Shown: piece by piece, positions 14,039 to 14,508 of the stretch
How the letters are laid out: every line of letters begins with the position of its first letter
How positions within the stretch are numbered: the first letter of the stretch is position 1
Assembly (NCBI GenBank): GCA_029256035.1
Contig: JAQSYR010000006.1
Coordinates: 1-14,508, forward strand
Origin: Anaerocolumna sp.
GTDB lineage: Bacteria; Bacillota; Clostridia; Lachnospirales; Lachnospiraceae
Direction: 5' to 3'
DNA length: 14,508 nt
Notes under the pieces: generated by a model
What the model was told of the DNA's origin: nothing
Databases searched by the model: none
Seen by the model: the letters and a program-made list of their open reading frames with translations, nothing else
Position numbers and translations under genes: made by a program

Positions 14039-14126
14039 CGGAGAAGGTGGGATTCGAACCCACGTGCCCATTTCTGGACAACCCGATTTCGAGTCGGGGC
14101 CGTTATAACCTCTTCGATACTTCTCC
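14039..14126 (-). tRNA. tRNA-Ser (anticodon CGA)
   Basis: Read on the minus strand this 88-nt segment folds as a class II tRNA. The 7-bp acceptor stem is GGAGAAG / CTTCTCC with discriminator G, the serine identity base. The anticodon arm is CCCGA-CTCGAAA-TCGGG with anticodon CGA, reading UCG. The long variable arm is TGTCC-AGAAAT-GGGCA, and the T arm is GTGGG-TTCGAAT-CCCAC. The D stem is short (3 bp). CCA is not encoded. It starts only 4 nt after the holA stop codon, so it is either co-transcribed with holA or has a promoter inside it. Confidence 0.96.
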
Positions 14127-14130
14127 AAAT

Positions 14131-14508
14131 TTACTTATTTATTCCACTGTATTTTACGATTAGAAGCTCTACACCGATTTTATCAATTAGCCTTCCGGTT
14201 TTAATTGCCTCTTCTATTTCTGCACAACTATCCAGTGCCCCTTTTAATGTATCCATAGTAAAGTTTTTCGCCTGATTAACATATTTACTTATAGTAAATG
14301 GCATTAAACCAGTTTTTTCTGCTATTACAGAATTCTGATAACCTAAGCCCACAAGATCCTTAATTTGTATAAGAATATTAAACTGCCGGGTTAATAAAAA
14401 TAAAATAGACATAGGCTTTTCTTTTAGAGCTAAAAGATCATAATAAAGCTCCAATGCCTTATTCTGCTGCTTATTTCCTATGGCATCAATCATAAGGAAT
14501 ATCTTACC
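14131..14508 (-). CDS. holA: HolA, DNA polymerase III delta subunit, C-terminal part; 5' end beyond the window
   Basis: The delta subunit is part of the clamp loader that opens the β sliding clamp at the replication fork. The 125 residues present correspond to the C-terminal collar domain of the family: LMIDAIGNKQQNKALELYYDLL, then the hallmark ILFLLTRQFNILIQIKDL and a helical tail ending in GVELLIVKYSGINK. The frame is open to the right edge (residues GKIFL before the first Met), so the Met at 14493 is internal and the start lies outside. Position next to rpsT agrees with the order in B. subtilis. A tRNA-Ser gene starts 4 nt after the TAA stop, an unusually tight join. Confidence 0.93.
   Translation of the reverse strand, partial: GKIFLMIDAIGNKQQNKALELYYDLLALKEKPMSILFLLTRQFNILIQIKDLVGLGYQNSVIAEKTGLMPFTISKYVNQAKNFTMDTLKGALDSCAEIEEAIKTGRLIDKIGVELLIVKYSGINK

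Noticed and set aside
1..14508. CRISPR array, insertion sequence or prophage
   Set aside because: No repeat-spacer pattern, transposase or phage gene was seen on either strand; the window is mostly conserved housekeeping genes.

Overview
The window is a conserved chromosomal block from a low-GC, endospore-forming Firmicute, most likely a clostridium of the Lachnospiraceae type. The evidence is AT-rich DNA, strong AGGAGG ribosome binding sites, the sporulation genes gpr and spoIIP, an HrcA/CIRCE heat-shock operon, and DnaK without the extra segment of Gram-negative homologues. The family assignment is inference.

Layout, right to left along the mainly minus-strand block: the 3' part of holA (DNA polymerase III delta), tRNA-Ser(CGA) 4 nt behind it, and a start-less ComFB-like remnant at the tRNA 3' end. 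Next comes rpsT on the plus strand, divergent from gpr. Then follow spoIIP, a short plus-strand gene for a protein of two Sm-like repeats, lepA, hemW, the heat-shock operon hrcA-grpE-dnaK-dnaJ, prmA, and the start of rsmE, cut by the left edge. The order holA-rpsT-gpr-spoIIP-lepA-hemW-hrcA-grpE-dnaK-dnaJ-prmA-rsmE is essentially that of the Bacillus subtilis chromosome. The parts that stand out from this backbone are the Sm-like gene and the tRNA/ComFB remnant.

The backbone combines three themes. One is protein folding and its control: HrcA binds CIRCE to repress hrcA-grpE-dnaK-dnaJ, and GrpE and DnaJ are the co-chaperones of DnaK. One is translation and ribosome modification: LepA, S20, PrmA, RsmE, tRNA-Ser. 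One is sporulation and germination: SpoIIP for engulfment, Gpr for spore protein breakdown. HemW is a radical-SAM haem-handling protein.

Regulatory signals readable by eye are: a TTGACA-N17-TATTTT promoter followed by a perfect CIRCE before hrcA; a possible internal promoter and a 26-bp palindrome between dnaK and dnaJ; a TTGTAT-N17-TATAAT promoter for lepA whose spacer is filled by a 16-bp palindrome; a TTGACA-N17-TACTAT promoter for rpsT; and several stem-loops. Start codons were revised by ribosome binding sites for hrcA, rpsT (TTG) and the Sm-like gene; grpE uses GTG. No IS element, CRISPR array or prophage gene was seen. The best candidates for something undescribed are the duplicated Sm-like protein, the ComFB scar at the tRNA, and the palindrome inside the lepA promoter.
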